NCBI GenBank assembly: GCA_934467415.1
Contig: CAKSLQ010000005.1
Span: 62,001-126,000, forward strand
Reading direction: 5' to 3'
From: an uncultured Eubacteriales bacterium
GTDB lineage: Bacteria; Bacillota; Clostridia; Oscillospirales; CAG-272
DNA: 64,000 bases
Shown here piece by piece: positions 16,163-24,364 of this stretch (positions are counted from its first letter, which is position 1; the number at the start of each line of letters is the position of its first letter). The position numbers and the translations under genes are program-made. The notes beneath the pieces are model-generated. The model was given only the letters and a program-made list of their open reading frames with translations. It had not been told where the DNA came from and did no database searches.

Positions 16163-17763
16163 TGCTCGGCACGCTTCTCAAAAAACAGCTCTATGAGCTG
16201 AACCGCGGCTTCTTCTACGACGCGAGGAAGGGTAAAATGCGCTCAAAGGGCGCGGTGGCACTCTACATTGCGCTGTACGCGCTGCTCGTGGTCGGCTTTC
16301 TCGGCGGCATCTTCACGATGCTTGCCTTCACGCTCGGCGCGGCGCTTGTTCCGGCGGGCTACGGCTGGCTGTATTTTGTGCTGTTTTCGCTGATGGCGAC
16401 GGCGCTCGGCGTGTTCGGCAGCGTGTTCAACACCTTTTCCGGGCTGTACATGGCGAAGGATAACGATCTGCTCCTCTCCCTGCCGATCCCGGTGCGGTAC
16501 ATTCTCGCGTCCCGCCTGCTCGGCACATATCTGCTCGGCCTGCTGTTTGCGGGCATCATTCTTGTGCCGGGGGCTGTGGTGTACTTCTTCTTTGCAAAGC
16601 CGACGGCGGGGGCGATCCTCGGCGCGCTTCTGTTGGTTCTGCTCATCTCGCTCGTCGTGCTGGTGCTGACCTGCGCGTTCGGCTTTGTCGTGGCGAAAAT
16701 CAGTGCGAAACTCAAGAACAAGAGCTTTCTCACGGTGTTCGTCTCGCTTGTCTTCTTCGGCGCGTATTACTTCTTCTATTTCCGTGCAAGCGCCATAATC
16801 AACACGCTGATTGAGAATATGGAAACCGTCGGCACGGCCATCAGAGGCAGCGCATACCCGCTCTATCTGCTCGGCCGCGTCGGCGAGGGGGACGGCATGG
16901 CGGCGCTCATCGTCACTGCGGCAGTCCTTGCGCTCACGGCGCTGACCTTTTTCCTGCTGGACCGCAGCTTCATCGCAATCGCCACGGCGAAGGGTGGCGC
17001 GGCAAAGGTGCGCTACAGAGAGCGTGCCGCCGTGCGCCGCACACCTGCGCGCGCGATGCTGGCAAAGGAGTTTGCCCGCTTCGCGTCCAGCCCGAACTAC
17101 ATGCTCAACTGCGGGCTCGGCACACTGATGCTGCCTATCGGCGCTGTGTACCTGCTGATTCGCTGTGAGACGGTGCGCGATGTGGTTTCCTCGTGGTTTG
17201 CGTGGGACACCGACTTTCCCGCCGCGATTGCCATCGGCTGCATCTGCGCCCTCGCGTCCATGAACGATATGGCAACGCCGAGCGTTTCGCTGGAGGGGAA
17301 GAACCTCTGGATTGCGCAGTCGCTGCCGCTTGACCCGAAACTGCCGCTCCTTGCCAAATTACGCGTGCAACTGCTTCTCACGCTGCCGCCTGTGCTGTTT
17401 GCCGCCGGCGTCGCCGTCTTTGTGCTGCGCCTGTCGCCTTTGGCGAGTGCGTTTGCTCTGCTGCTGCCGGCGGTGTACACGATGTTTTGGGCGCTTGTCG
17501 GACTGTCGCTCGGGCTGAAGCACGCAAACCTTTCTTGGACCAATGAAATCATGCCCATCAAGCAAAGCGGCAGTGTGTTTTTCGTGCTGTTTGGCGGACT
17601 CGGCTATGCCGCGCTCTATGTCCTCGGCTATCTGTTCCTCGGCGGTATCGGGGTGAACTTCTTCGTTTTCACGGGGGCGTTTCTCCTTGTGACGGCGGCG
17701 CTCTGCCTCTTGCTTTACCGCTGGCTGTGCACGCGCGGCGCGCGGCTCTTTGCCGCGCTCTGA
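16159..17763 (+). CDS. ABC-2-type transporter permease, multi-spanning
   Basis: This 534-aa hydrophobic protein has a short cytosolic start (LLKKQLYELNRGFFYD) and then about twelve predicted membrane segments in two halves. The halves are separated by a charged loop around residues 270-310 (KVRYRERAAVRRTPARAMLAKEF). The MYMAKDNDLLLSLPIPVRYILASRLLGTY-like block at about residues 95-125 is typical of long ABC-2 permeases paired with YxHGMKQK-type ATPases. It is translationally coupled to the ATPase. No substrate can be read from the sequence. The start ATG 16159 overlaps the ATPase stop. Confidence 0.85.
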   Translation: MMLGTLLKKQLYELNRGFFYDARKGKMRSKGAVALYIALYALLVVGFLGGIFTMLAFTLGAALVPAGYGWLYFVLFSLMATALGVFGSVFNTFSGLYMAKDNDLLLSLPIPVRYILASRLLGTYLLGLLFAGIILVPGAVVYFFFAKPTAGAILGALLLVLLISLVVLVLTCAFGFVVAKISAKLKNKSFLTVFVSLVFFGAYYFFYFRASAIINTLIENMETVGTAIRGSAYPLYLLGRVGEGDGMAALIVTAAVLALTALTFFLLDRSFIAIATAKGGAAKVRYRERAAVRRTPARAMLAKEFARFASSPNYMLNCGLGTLMLPIGAVYLLIRCETVRDVVSSWFAWDTDFPAAIAIGCICALASMNDMATPSVSLEGKNLWIAQSLPLDPKLPLLAKLRVQLLLTLPPVLFAAGVAVFVLRLSPLASAFALLLPAVYTMFWALVGLSLGLKHANLSWTNEIMPIKQSGSVFFVLFGGLGYAALYVLGYLFLGGIGVNFFVFTGAFLLVTAALCLLLYRWLCTRGARLFAAL

Positions 17764-17787
17764 CGGTTTAATCGAATCTTAATGCTT

Positions 17788-17833
17788 TGGGGTCGGGCGG
17801 GCGCTTGACCCCAGAGCTTTTCTCTGCTATAGT
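17788..17833 (+). promoter_or_regulatory. Promoter of the OmpR-type regulator with an overlapping inverted repeat
   Basis: TTGACC (17805-17810), a 17-nt spacer and TATAGT (17828-17833) precede ATG 17868. The inverted repeat TGGGGTC-N12-GACCCCA (17788-17794 and 17807-17813) covers the -35 box. It could be an operator or a weak terminator hairpin for the ABC operon; it is not followed by a clear T tract. Confidence 0.55.
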
Positions 17834-17867
17834 AGGGGAGAAGCAAAACTTTGCATCGGGGGACGCT

Positions 17868-18539
17868 ATGTACAAACTGCTGATTATTGAGGATGACACG
17901 GCCATTGCCGAGGCAATCGCCGCGCTGGCTGCGGCCTGGGAGATGGAGACGCACATCGTCTCGGATTTCCGCGCCGTTCTCTCCGAATACGCCGCATTTG
18001 CGCCGCACATCGTGCTCGTGGACATTTCGCTGCCCTTTTTCAGCGGCTACCACTGGTGCGCCGAGCTGCGGAAGCTCTCCAATGTGCCGATCGTGTTTAT
18101 CTCCTCCGCGGCGGACGGGATGAACATCGTCACGGCGGTGGAGATGGGTGCGGACGACTTCATCGCAAAGCCGTTTGACGGCAGCGTGCTGATGGCGAAG
18201 CTGCGCGCGCTCCTGCGCCGCAGCTATGACCTCGCGCCGCAGGCGGCGTTCTTCACGCATCGCGGCGCCATGCTCGACACGGGCAGCGAATCGCTTAGCT
18301 ATGCGGGGCAGAAAATCGAGCTGACGAAAAACGAATACCGCATCCTTGCCTGCCTGCTGGAAAGCAAGGGCAAGGTCGTCAGCCGCGAGCGGCTGATGGA
18401 GCGCCTGTGGGAGACCGACGCCTTTGTGGATGAGAACACGCTGACCGTCAACGTGGCGCGCCTGCGCAAAAAGCTGGACGCGGCGGGGCTGACGTCGTTC
18501 ATCACCACGAAATTCGGCGTCGGCTATATGATACAGTGA
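17868..18539 (+). CDS. OmpR-family response regulator (BceR/GraR-like), orphan
   Basis: This 223-aa regulator has a receiver domain at residues 1-115 (acidic pair IIEDD, phospho-acceptor D52 in LVDISLP, conserved lysine in IAKPFD) and a winged-helix DNA-binding domain at about residues 130-223 (LTKNEYRILACLLESKGKVVSRERLMERLW, ending in TKFGVGYMI). The layout and the absence of proline-rich linkers fit regulators of antimicrobial-peptide-sensing systems. Its cognate kinase and transporter genes, normally directly downstream, are missing; a scar follows. Start ATG 17868 has GGGGG 6-10 nt upstream. Confidence 0.88.
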   Translation: MYKLLIIEDDTAIAEAIAALAAAWEMETHIVSDFRAVLSEYAAFAPHIVLVDISLPFFSGYHWCAELRKLSNVPIVFISSAADGMNIVTAVEMGADDFIAKPFDGSVLMAKLRALLRRSYDLAPQAAFFTHRGAMLDTGSESLSYAGQKIELTKNEYRILACLLESKGKVVSRERLMERLWETDAFVDENTLTVNVARLRKKLDAAGLTSFITTKFGVGYMIQ

Positions 18540-18665
18540 AAAGAGAGGACAGACGCGAGATGGACGACGGGCGTGAGCTTTGCGGTCTTCGCCGCGCTCT
18601 ATGCGCTGGTCTGGCGTGTGACCTCCGGCGCGTACTGCGACATCGTCGGCGGCACGCATGCTTGA
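18536..18665 (+). pseudogene. Deletion scar: kinase start joined to the tail of a FtsX-type permease (inferred)
   Basis: A GTG at 18536 overlaps the regulator's stop (GTGA), as kinase genes usually do, but that frame soon becomes non-protein-like. In the regulator's own frame, after the stop, codons 18561-18665 read a membrane-helix tail, TTGVSFAVFAALYALVWRV followed by TSGAYCDIVGG, which looks like the last helix of an FtsX-family (BceB-type) permease. I infer that kinase, ATPase and most of the permease were lost in one deletion. The lipoprotein promoter begins at its stop codon. A 35-residue match is short, so confidence is modest. Confidence 0.4.
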
Positions 18666-18690
18666 CACTTTCTCCCATTTGTGTTATACT
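18662..18690 (+). promoter_or_regulatory. Promoter of the lipoprotein gene
   Basis: TTGACA (18662-18667), a 17-nt spacer and TATACT (18685-18690) lie 50 nt before ATG 18741. Its -35 box shares bases with the stop codon of the scar ORF. Confidence 0.8.
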
Positions 18691-18740
18691 GAAACCATAC
18701 AGGGAAATTGACGATATACAGGGTGAATGGGAGGGATACC

Positions 18741-19742
18741 ATGCAAAAGAAACTTTTGACGATATTGACCGTCGCCGCGCTTGCGGCGGCACTCGCCGCT
18801 TGCGGCGGGGGGCAGCCGATGCATTCGGATGCGCCCGCAACCGACCTGCCGACTTCGCTGACGACACAGACCGAGCCTGCCGCGCAGACTTCTGAAACGA
18901 CCGAAACCACCGAGCCGACATCCGGGGATGCGATCACCTCGCTTGCCGACTGGGACAAACTGAATGCGGACGGCGCTTATTCCGACGATATGCGCGCCTT
19001 CTTCGGCAGATTTCTCGGGGAGAACACCACCGGGATTGCCGAGTTTGACACGGTGCGGATCTCGGACTATCGCATCGCGCGCCGCGAACCGGATGACGCG
19101 GATGACATAAGCAGGCTGCTGTTTACATTCACGGTTGATGCGTCGGGGCTTAGCACCCTGCCGCCCGGAACGTATGAGACGCTGGTTGAAGAGCTGCGCG
19201 ACCCGATGATGACCTTCCTCGGTGACGACCCGCGTGACGCGGCATATCCCGCGGCGGGAGAGGGCTGCGACAACTGCACCGAAACCTACCGTGCACTGCT
19301 CACTTCCTGCTTTATCTGGAACTACCCCGCATACGGCGCATGGAATGAGGAAAATTTCTATTGGCTTCCGGTAAACTACATTGTTGACCGTTACGGCAAC
19401 AGCGCTGTGATGGCGGAGGACACCTTTGCCGACCTTGCCGAGCGGCTGTTCGGCTTTCCGCGGTCGCTTGTCGGGAAGATTTCGACGGCGGACGAGGACG
19501 GTCGCCGATGGGTGTATGCCGGCTGCCTCGGCGGCGGTTTTTATTCCGTGCTTTTAGCACATCGCACAGAGACGGACGGGCGGCATGTGCTCACCGTGCA
19601 GTATTTTGCGGACGACAATCATTTTGTGCCGTCGGTGCGCGTTGAATATGCTTTCGGCACAGACGGCGAGGTCTACGGTACGACCGTGGTCGGCGATTCC
19701 CCCTATAAGCCCTACGGCTTGCAGACCACCCCGGAGGTGTAA
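18741..19742 (+). CDS. Putative lipoprotein of unknown function
   Basis: This 333-aa protein starts at ATG 18741 after GGGAGGGA. Residues 1-25 are a lipoprotein signal with lipobox LAAC. A low-complexity Ser/Thr/Glu linker (about residues 35-75) tethers a globular domain rich in aromatic residues and acidic side chains (TFADLAERLFGFPRSLVGK, YAGCLGGGFYSVLLAHR). No catalytic motif is recognisable. Four cysteines lie beyond the lipobox, two of them close together (GCDNCTE). It stands alone with its own promoter and terminator. It may be a surface sensor or binding protein; I cannot assign a family. Confidence 0.8.
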   Translation: MQKKLLTILTVAALAAALAACGGGQPMHSDAPATDLPTSLTTQTEPAAQTSETTETTEPTSGDAITSLADWDKLNADGAYSDDMRAFFGRFLGENTTGIAEFDTVRISDYRIARREPDDADDISRLLFTFTVDASGLSTLPPGTYETLVEELRDPMMTFLGDDPRDAAYPAAGEGCDNCTETYRALLTSCFIWNYPAYGAWNEENFYWLPVNYIVDRYGNSAVMAEDTFADLAERLFGFPRSLVGKISTADEDGRRWVYAGCLGGGFYSVLLAHRTETDGRHVLTVQYFADDNHFVPSVRVEYAFGTDGEVYGTTVVGDSPYKPYGLQTTPEV

Positions 19743-19750
19743 AAGCGCGG

Positions 19751-19785
19751 GCACTATCTTAGGCTTCCCCCAAGGGGGAAGGCTT
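19751..19785. repeat. Short palindromic repeat remnant
   Basis: CTTCCCCC-AA-GGGGGAAG (19764-19781) directly follows GCACTATCTT, the same ten bases that precede the repeat element at 35494. This looks like the end of the same MITE-like family. No terminal partner is visible nearby. Confidence 0.45.
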
Positions 19786-19841
19786 GGACGCGACGGGTGA
19801 TTCGACGGTCGCTCTCTACGGATTTGCACTGTTCTTTACGC

Positions 19842-19873
19842 AAAAAACAGGCGGCGATGCCGCCTGTTTTTTT
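19842..19873 (+). terminator. Terminator of the lipoprotein gene
   Basis: An A run and CAGGCGGC pair with GCCGCCTG and seven Ts around GAT. It is strong and nearly symmetrical. Confidence 0.9.
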
Positions 19874-19876
19874 ATG

Positions 19877-19905
19877 TTGAAAAATTTGCGGCTTTCCGAT
19901 ATAAT
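19877..19905 (+). promoter_or_regulatory. Promoter of the YesN-YesM-binding-protein operon
   Basis: TTGAAA (19877-19882), a 17-nt spacer and TATAAT (19900-19905) lie about 33 nt before ATG 19939, immediately after the terminator. Confidence 0.8.
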
Positions 19906-19938
19906 AATAGGTAGTAATCATGAATCGGAGGACGGGGT

Positions 19939-21519
19939 ATGTACACAGTCGTATTCGCGGACGATGAGATCGAGCTGCGGCAGGCGATCCTGCAAAGGAT
20001 CGACTGGGAGGGGCTCGGCTTTCGCGTCGTGGCCGACGCCGAAAACGGCGTGGAGGCGCTGGAGGCCGTCGAGCAGCACGAGCCGGATCTGCTCATCACC
20101 GATATCCGGATGCCGCTGATGACCGGTATTGAGCTGGCACGCCGCGTGCGCGAGGTCTGCCCCGCGACGCAGATTGTCTTTCTCAGCGGCTATGACGACT
20201 TCGGCTATGCGCAGGAGGCGATCCGCTACAACGTCATCAGCTATCTGCTCAAGCCGATCTCCGCGGCGGAGCTGTCCGAGGAGCTCGGGCACATCCGCGA
20301 GAAGATGGATGCCCGCCTCGAGGAGCTGCGCCACGCGGCCGCCGATCCGCAGATCGAAAAGCGGCTGGCGACCACCGAGTTCCTGCTGCCGCTGCTGCTC
20401 GGCACGAGCGACGATTTCGAGTGCGACGAGGCGCTCTACGCCCGCGCCGCCGAGATCGGGCTGTTTGCCGCGCCGCCGAAGCGCTACTGCGTCGCCGTGG
20501 CGAAATTTAAGGGGGCGGACGGCAAAAACCGCACAAACGCGCAGCATATTCCGCTCGCCGAGACCATCCTCTCGAAGTACATCTCGGTCTGCGTCTTCCT
20601 CGTCAACGGCCGCGTCGTGATCTTTGCCTATTCCGACAAGGACAACAGCGAGAACTTCCGCATCGCGATGCAGGATCTCGTGCAGAGCGCGGCAAAGCTC
20701 TACGGCGAGACCTGCACGGTCGGTATCAGCCGCCTGTTCACCTCGATCTCGCAGAGCGCCGCCGCCTATTTTGAGGCGGTCACGGCACGCCGCTATTCCA
20801 CCGAGGGGGCAACGCCCCTGCGCTACATCACCGACCAGGAGCGCGGCTCGAAAAACGAGTATGAATATATTGAAAAGTCGGTCTTCCGCCTGGAGGAGCT
20901 GCTCAAGGTCGGCACCGAGGAGGCACTTGCAGCTTTTCTCGATGAGCTGTGCCGCGAGCCGAGCCAGCGCAGCAGCGACTACCTCGTGATCCAGATCCTG
21001 GCGACGGTCTACCGTACCGTCAGCACGGTCTCGCAAAAGGAGGCGCTGACCTCCCTCGTCGCGGACAATCCGATCTACGCGCGCGTCGGTCTCGCCGAGC
21101 GCAGCGAGACGGTGCGGGACGAGCTGCGCCGCTTGTGCATGGATGCGCGCAAGATCATCTCGGGCTACCGCACGCAGAGCTCGCAGCTGCTCTGTGACCG
21201 CGCCGTGGCGATCATCGAGTCGGATTATGCCGACGAGACGCTCACGCTGACCGATGTCAGCACCCGTCTCGCCGTCAGCCCGAATTACCTCAGCGCCCTC
21301 ATCAAGAAGAACAAGGGCGACAACTTCATCTCGCTGCTCACCGCCTGCCGGATGCGGCACGCCTATGATCTCATCGTCTGCTCGACGATGAAGATCCTCG
21401 AGGTGGCCGAGCGCTGCGGCTACAGCGACCAGCATTACTTCAGCTACTGCTTCAAGAAGCACTACGGCATTTCGCCGAATAAAATGAGAGAAAACAGCAG
21501 GAGTACGGATGAGAATTAA
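19939..21519 (+). CDS. YesN-type response regulator with AraC DNA-binding domain
   Basis: This 526-aa protein is a receiver domain (residues 1-125: FADDEIELRQAI, D55 in LLITDIRMP, lysine in YLLKPIS), a long middle region of about 270 residues, and an AraC-type double helix-turn-helix at about residues 425-526 (LTDVSTRLAVSPNYLSALIKKNKG; KILEVAERCGYSDQHYFSYCFKKHYGISPN). This is the family form that controls sugar uptake genes in Gram-positive bacteria. The kinase gene overlaps its 3' end. The likely target is the mglB promoter downstream. Confidence 0.93.
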   Translation: MYTVVFADDEIELRQAILQRIDWEGLGFRVVADAENGVEALEAVEQHEPDLLITDIRMPLMTGIELARRVREVCPATQIVFLSGYDDFGYAQEAIRYNVISYLLKPISAAELSEELGHIREKMDARLEELRHAAADPQIEKRLATTEFLLPLLLGTSDDFECDEALYARAAEIGLFAAPPKRYCVAVAKFKGADGKNRTNAQHIPLAETILSKYISVCVFLVNGRVVIFAYSDKDNSENFRIAMQDLVQSAAKLYGETCTVGISRLFTSISQSAAAYFEAVTARRYSTEGATPLRYITDQERGSKNEYEYIEKSVFRLEELLKVGTEEALAAFLDELCREPSQRSSDYLVIQILATVYRTVSTVSQKEALTSLVADNPIYARVGLAERSETVRDELRRLCMDARKIISGYRTQSSQLLCDRAVAIIESDYADETLTLTDVSTRLAVSPNYLSALIKKNKGDNFISLLTACRMRHAYDLIVCSTMKILEVAERCGYSDQHYFSYCFKKHYGISPNKMRENSRSTDEN

Positions 21520-23245
21520 AGAAACGCGGCGCGTCGGCCTCACGGCGCTGACCGTGGCGCTGCTCGGCGTGGCCGCCGCCGTCTTTGTGATCGTCGGCGC
21601 ATTCAGCTTTGTCGCCGTCTACGGGCAGGCGATGACGGCGGACACGACTACCCGCGCCGAGCAGGCCACACGGCAGACGGCGGCCGCCCTGGAAAACTAT
21701 CTGCATAATATGGAAGAAAAGCTGAACCGCATTGCCGCCGAAGTCACGGACGAGAGCCCGGCCGACACGGGCGAGCTGGATGTGGCGGTTCGCCTGTACA
21801 CCGACGTGGAGTCGGTCATGCTCTGGCGGCGGGACGGCAGCCTCATCGTGAGCTCGGCGGGCGGCCGCAGGGTGAAAGAGCAGACGACGGGCTGCCTTTC
21901 CTTTGACGCGCGCATCTTTGACAGCGAGGCAGATTTCGTGATCTCCCTGCCGCACGTCGGCAATCTGTATGAAAACTATTTTCCGTGGGTCGTCACGCTG
22001 ACGCGCCGCATGGATCCGTCGGTCTTCGGTGACGACGTGTCCATCGCCGTGGATTTCAGCTTCTCGGGAATTGCGCAGTACATTGATAACGTCGGCTTCG
22101 GCCGGCACGGCTACTGCTATGTGATCGACCGGGACGGCGAGATGGTCTATCATCCGCAGCAGCAGATGCTGTATGTCGGGATCCGCAAAGAAAACGTGGA
22201 GGAGATGACGGCGCTCGCCGACGGCGCACACGTCTTCGGCGACGCGATCCGCACGGTCTCGACCCTGACGGACGGCTGGCGCGTCGTCGGCGTCAGCTAC
22301 ACGGACGAGCTGGCCGCCTCGCGGCGGCAGGCGGTCGTCCGCTTCGTGGCGGCGGTGCTGCTCTGCTGCGTGCTGATCGCCGCGGCGACGGTGCTGCTCT
22401 ATGCCCGCATTGTCAACCGCCCGGTCAACCGCCTCGTGCGCGCCATGCAGGACTTTGAGCGCGCGGCCGAGACCTATACCTATGCGTCGTCGAACGAGCC
22501 GGTCACCGAGCTGCAAACGCTGTCGGACTCCTTCGGCCACATGGTCGGCATGGTGCAGGGGCTGATGGCGCAGATCAAGGCGGAGGAGCTTTCGCTCCGC
22601 AAGACCGAGCTGAAAGCGCTGCAGGCGCAGATTAACCCGCATTTCCTTTACAACACGCTGGATTCGATCCAGTGGATGTGCGAGCAGGGGAAGAACGAGG
22701 ACGCCATCAAGATGATCGGCGCGCTCGCCCGCCTCTTCCGCATCAGCATCAGCCGCGGACACGAGCTGATCCCCATCCGGGACGAGCTGCGCCACGCGGA
22801 AAGCTATCTCGTCATTCAGAGCTACCGCTACCGCGATCGCTTTTCCTACAGCCTTGAGATCGACGAGAGCCTGCTCGACTGCCTGTGCAACAAGATCACG
22901 ATTCAGCCCCTCATCGAGAACGCGATCTACCACGGGATCGGCAATATCCCGGACGACGGCGTCATCACGGTGCGCGTCTTCCGTGATCCCGAGGCCGAAA
23001 GCCCGGACGCCGCCGACATTCTCATCGAGGTGGAGGACAACGGCGTCGGCATGACCGAAGCGCAGTGCGCCGCAATTCTCAAAAAGGAACGCAGCGATTC
23101 CAGCGGCATCGGTATCAAAAACGTGAACGACCGCCTGAAGATTTTCTTCGGCGACAAATACGGCATCAGTATCCGCAGCGAGCTGGACGCGGGCACCTGT
23201 GTGACCGTGCGTCTGCCGCGCGTGGAAAAGGAGGACGAAGCATGA
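21509..23245 (+). CDS. YesM-type sensor histidine kinase
   Basis: This 578-aa membrane kinase has helices at about residues 10-35 and 280-305 enclosing an extracellular sensor domain of about 245 residues (PAS/Cache-like, with GFGRHGYCYVIDRDGEMVYHP). An HAMP-like linker follows, then the His_kinase domain with phospho-acceptor H378 in INPHFLYNTLDSIQWM and an ATP-binding region with N-box PLIENAIYHGI and G-box DNGVGMTEAQ. The start at 21509 overlaps the regulator gene by 11 nt. It signals to the YesN protein. The adjacent binding lipoprotein probably presents the sugar to the sensor domain. Confidence 0.92.
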   Translation: MRIKETRRVGLTALTVALLGVAAAVFVIVGAFSFVAVYGQAMTADTTTRAEQATRQTAAALENYLHNMEEKLNRIAAEVTDESPADTGELDVAVRLYTDVESVMLWRRDGSLIVSSAGGRRVKEQTTGCLSFDARIFDSEADFVISLPHVGNLYENYFPWVVTLTRRMDPSVFGDDVSIAVDFSFSGIAQYIDNVGFGRHGYCYVIDRDGEMVYHPQQQMLYVGIRKENVEEMTALADGAHVFGDAIRTVSTLTDGWRVVGVSYTDELAASRRQAVVRFVAAVLLCCVLIAAATVLLYARIVNRPVNRLVRAMQDFERAAETYTYASSNEPVTELQTLSDSFGHMVGMVQGLMAQIKAEELSLRKTELKALQAQINPHFLYNTLDSIQWMCEQGKNEDAIKMIGALARLFRISISRGHELIPIRDELRHAESYLVIQSYRYRDRFSYSLEIDESLLDCLCNKITIQPLIENAIYHGIGNIPDDGVITVRVFRDPEAESPDAADILIEVEDNGVGMTEAQCAAILKKERSDSSGIGIKNVNDRLKIFFGDKYGISIRSELDAGTCVTVRLPRVEKEDEA

Positions 23246-24201
23246 AACGACTGTCTGTATGCGCGGCGCTTTGCCTTGCGCTTTGCCTGCTCCTTGCCGC
23301 CTGCGCGTCCTATACCGAAAAAGAAACGACGATCTATGTCATCACCAAGGGGACAAGCTCCGACTTCTGGAAGAGCGTGCACGCCGGAGTCAGCGCCGCC
23401 GCCGTGGAAAACGGCGTGACGGTGATCTTCGAGGGGCCGGACAGCGAGGAGGACTACGCCACGCAGAACCGCATGATCGACGAGGCGGTCGAGGCCGGTG
23501 CGGATGCCATTGTTTTTTCGGCGATCGACCGCTACGCCACGAAAAAGCACCTCGAGGACGCGGTGCGCAAGGGCGTCAAGCTCATTCTCATCGACAGCGG
23601 CGCGGATACCGAGATGGCCGAGAGCTTCATCGGCACCGACAGCTATGCGGCAGGAAAAATGGTCTGTGAAGCGGTGCTCGACGGCATGGGCACGGAAAAG
23701 CCGCTCAAGGTCGGCCTTGTCAACTACGATGAGAATACCGAAAACGGCAGCAGCCGTGAGGAGGGCTTCCGCGATCGCGCGGAGGAGGCGGAGAACATCG
23801 AGATCGTCGCCTCGGTGCATGTCGCGTCGGACACGGCGATCGCCAAGCTGGCCGCCAAGTCCATGATGCGGGAGCATCCCGACATCAACGTGATCGTCGG
23901 CTTCAATGAGTGGATGACCCTCGGCGTCGGCTATGCCATGCGGGAGCTGGGCACAGCGGCGGGCGTCTACGCCGTCGGCTTTGACAGCAACGTTGTGTCG
24001 GTCGGGATGCTGGAGACTGGGGAGATGGACGCGCTCATCGTGCAGAATCCCTTTGCGATGGGCTACCTCGGCGTGACCTCCGCCTGCGATGCGATCGGCG
24101 GCAGGTCGCTCGATAAAAATGTGGATACGGCGACCACCGTCGTGACGAAATCGAACATGTTCGACCCCGATATCCAGCGTATTCTCTACCGCTTTAAGTG
24201 A
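23242..24201 (+). CDS. Sugar-binding lipoprotein, probable accessory sensor
   Basis: This 319-aa type-I periplasmic-binding-like protein has a signal and lipobox LLAAC at about residues 16-20. The fold motifs are FWKSVHAGVSAAAVENG, AGADAIVFSAIDRYA, FIGTDSYAAGKMV, EEGFRDRAEE and VIVGFNEWMTLGVGYAM, as in ribose- and galactose-binding proteins. It is co-transcribed with the kinase (ATGA overlap), not with the transporter. That arrangement is known from three-component sugar sensors such as the XylFII-LytS pair of Clostridium beijerinckii, so a ligand-presenting role is likely. It may still share ligand with MglB downstream. Confidence 0.88.
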   Translation: MKRLSVCAALCLALCLLLAACASYTEKETTIYVITKGTSSDFWKSVHAGVSAAAVENGVTVIFEGPDSEEDYATQNRMIDEAVEAGADAIVFSAIDRYATKKHLEDAVRKGVKLILIDSGADTEMAESFIGTDSYAAGKMVCEAVLDGMGTEKPLKVGLVNYDENTENGSSREEGFRDRAEEAENIEIVASVHVASDTAIAKLAAKSMMREHPDINVIVGFNEWMTLGVGYAMRELGTAAGVYAVGFDSNVVSVGMLETGEMDALIVQNPFAMGYLGVTSACDAIGGRSLDKNVDTATTVVTKSNMFDPDIQRILYRFK

Positions 24202-24275
24202 TTTTGCACAAAAACGAGTCTGACATTTAGTTATATATGTACAATTCGCCGTTGATTTTTCAACAAGGTGCATAA

Positions 24276-24313
24276 GAAATTCTATTTCATTTCCCCCGGA
24301 TATTTCTTATAAT
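24276..24313 (+). promoter_or_regulatory. mgl promoter region, weak -35 with inverted repeat
   Basis: TATAAT (24308-24313) has no good -35 box at 17 nt. At that place lies the inverted repeat GAAAT-TCT-ATTTC (24276-24288). A weak -35 with an overlapping or adjacent repeat is what an activator-dependent promoter looks like, consistent with control by the YesN regulator just upstream. Confidence 0.5.
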
Positions 24314-24364
24314 GAGGATGTCAAGAGGGCAAGGGCCCCAAAAAAATTTTCGGAGGATCAGACC

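Noticed and set aside
18536..18895. A 119-codon plus-strand frame as a real gene after the response regulator
   Set aside because: It runs through the lipoprotein promoter and signal peptide in another frame and has no protein-like composition. Only the short permease-like tail in the regulator's frame is plausible.
24201..24364. A separate small gene in the gap before mglB
   Set aside because: No frame with a ribosome site is present. The gap is AT-rich promoter DNA.
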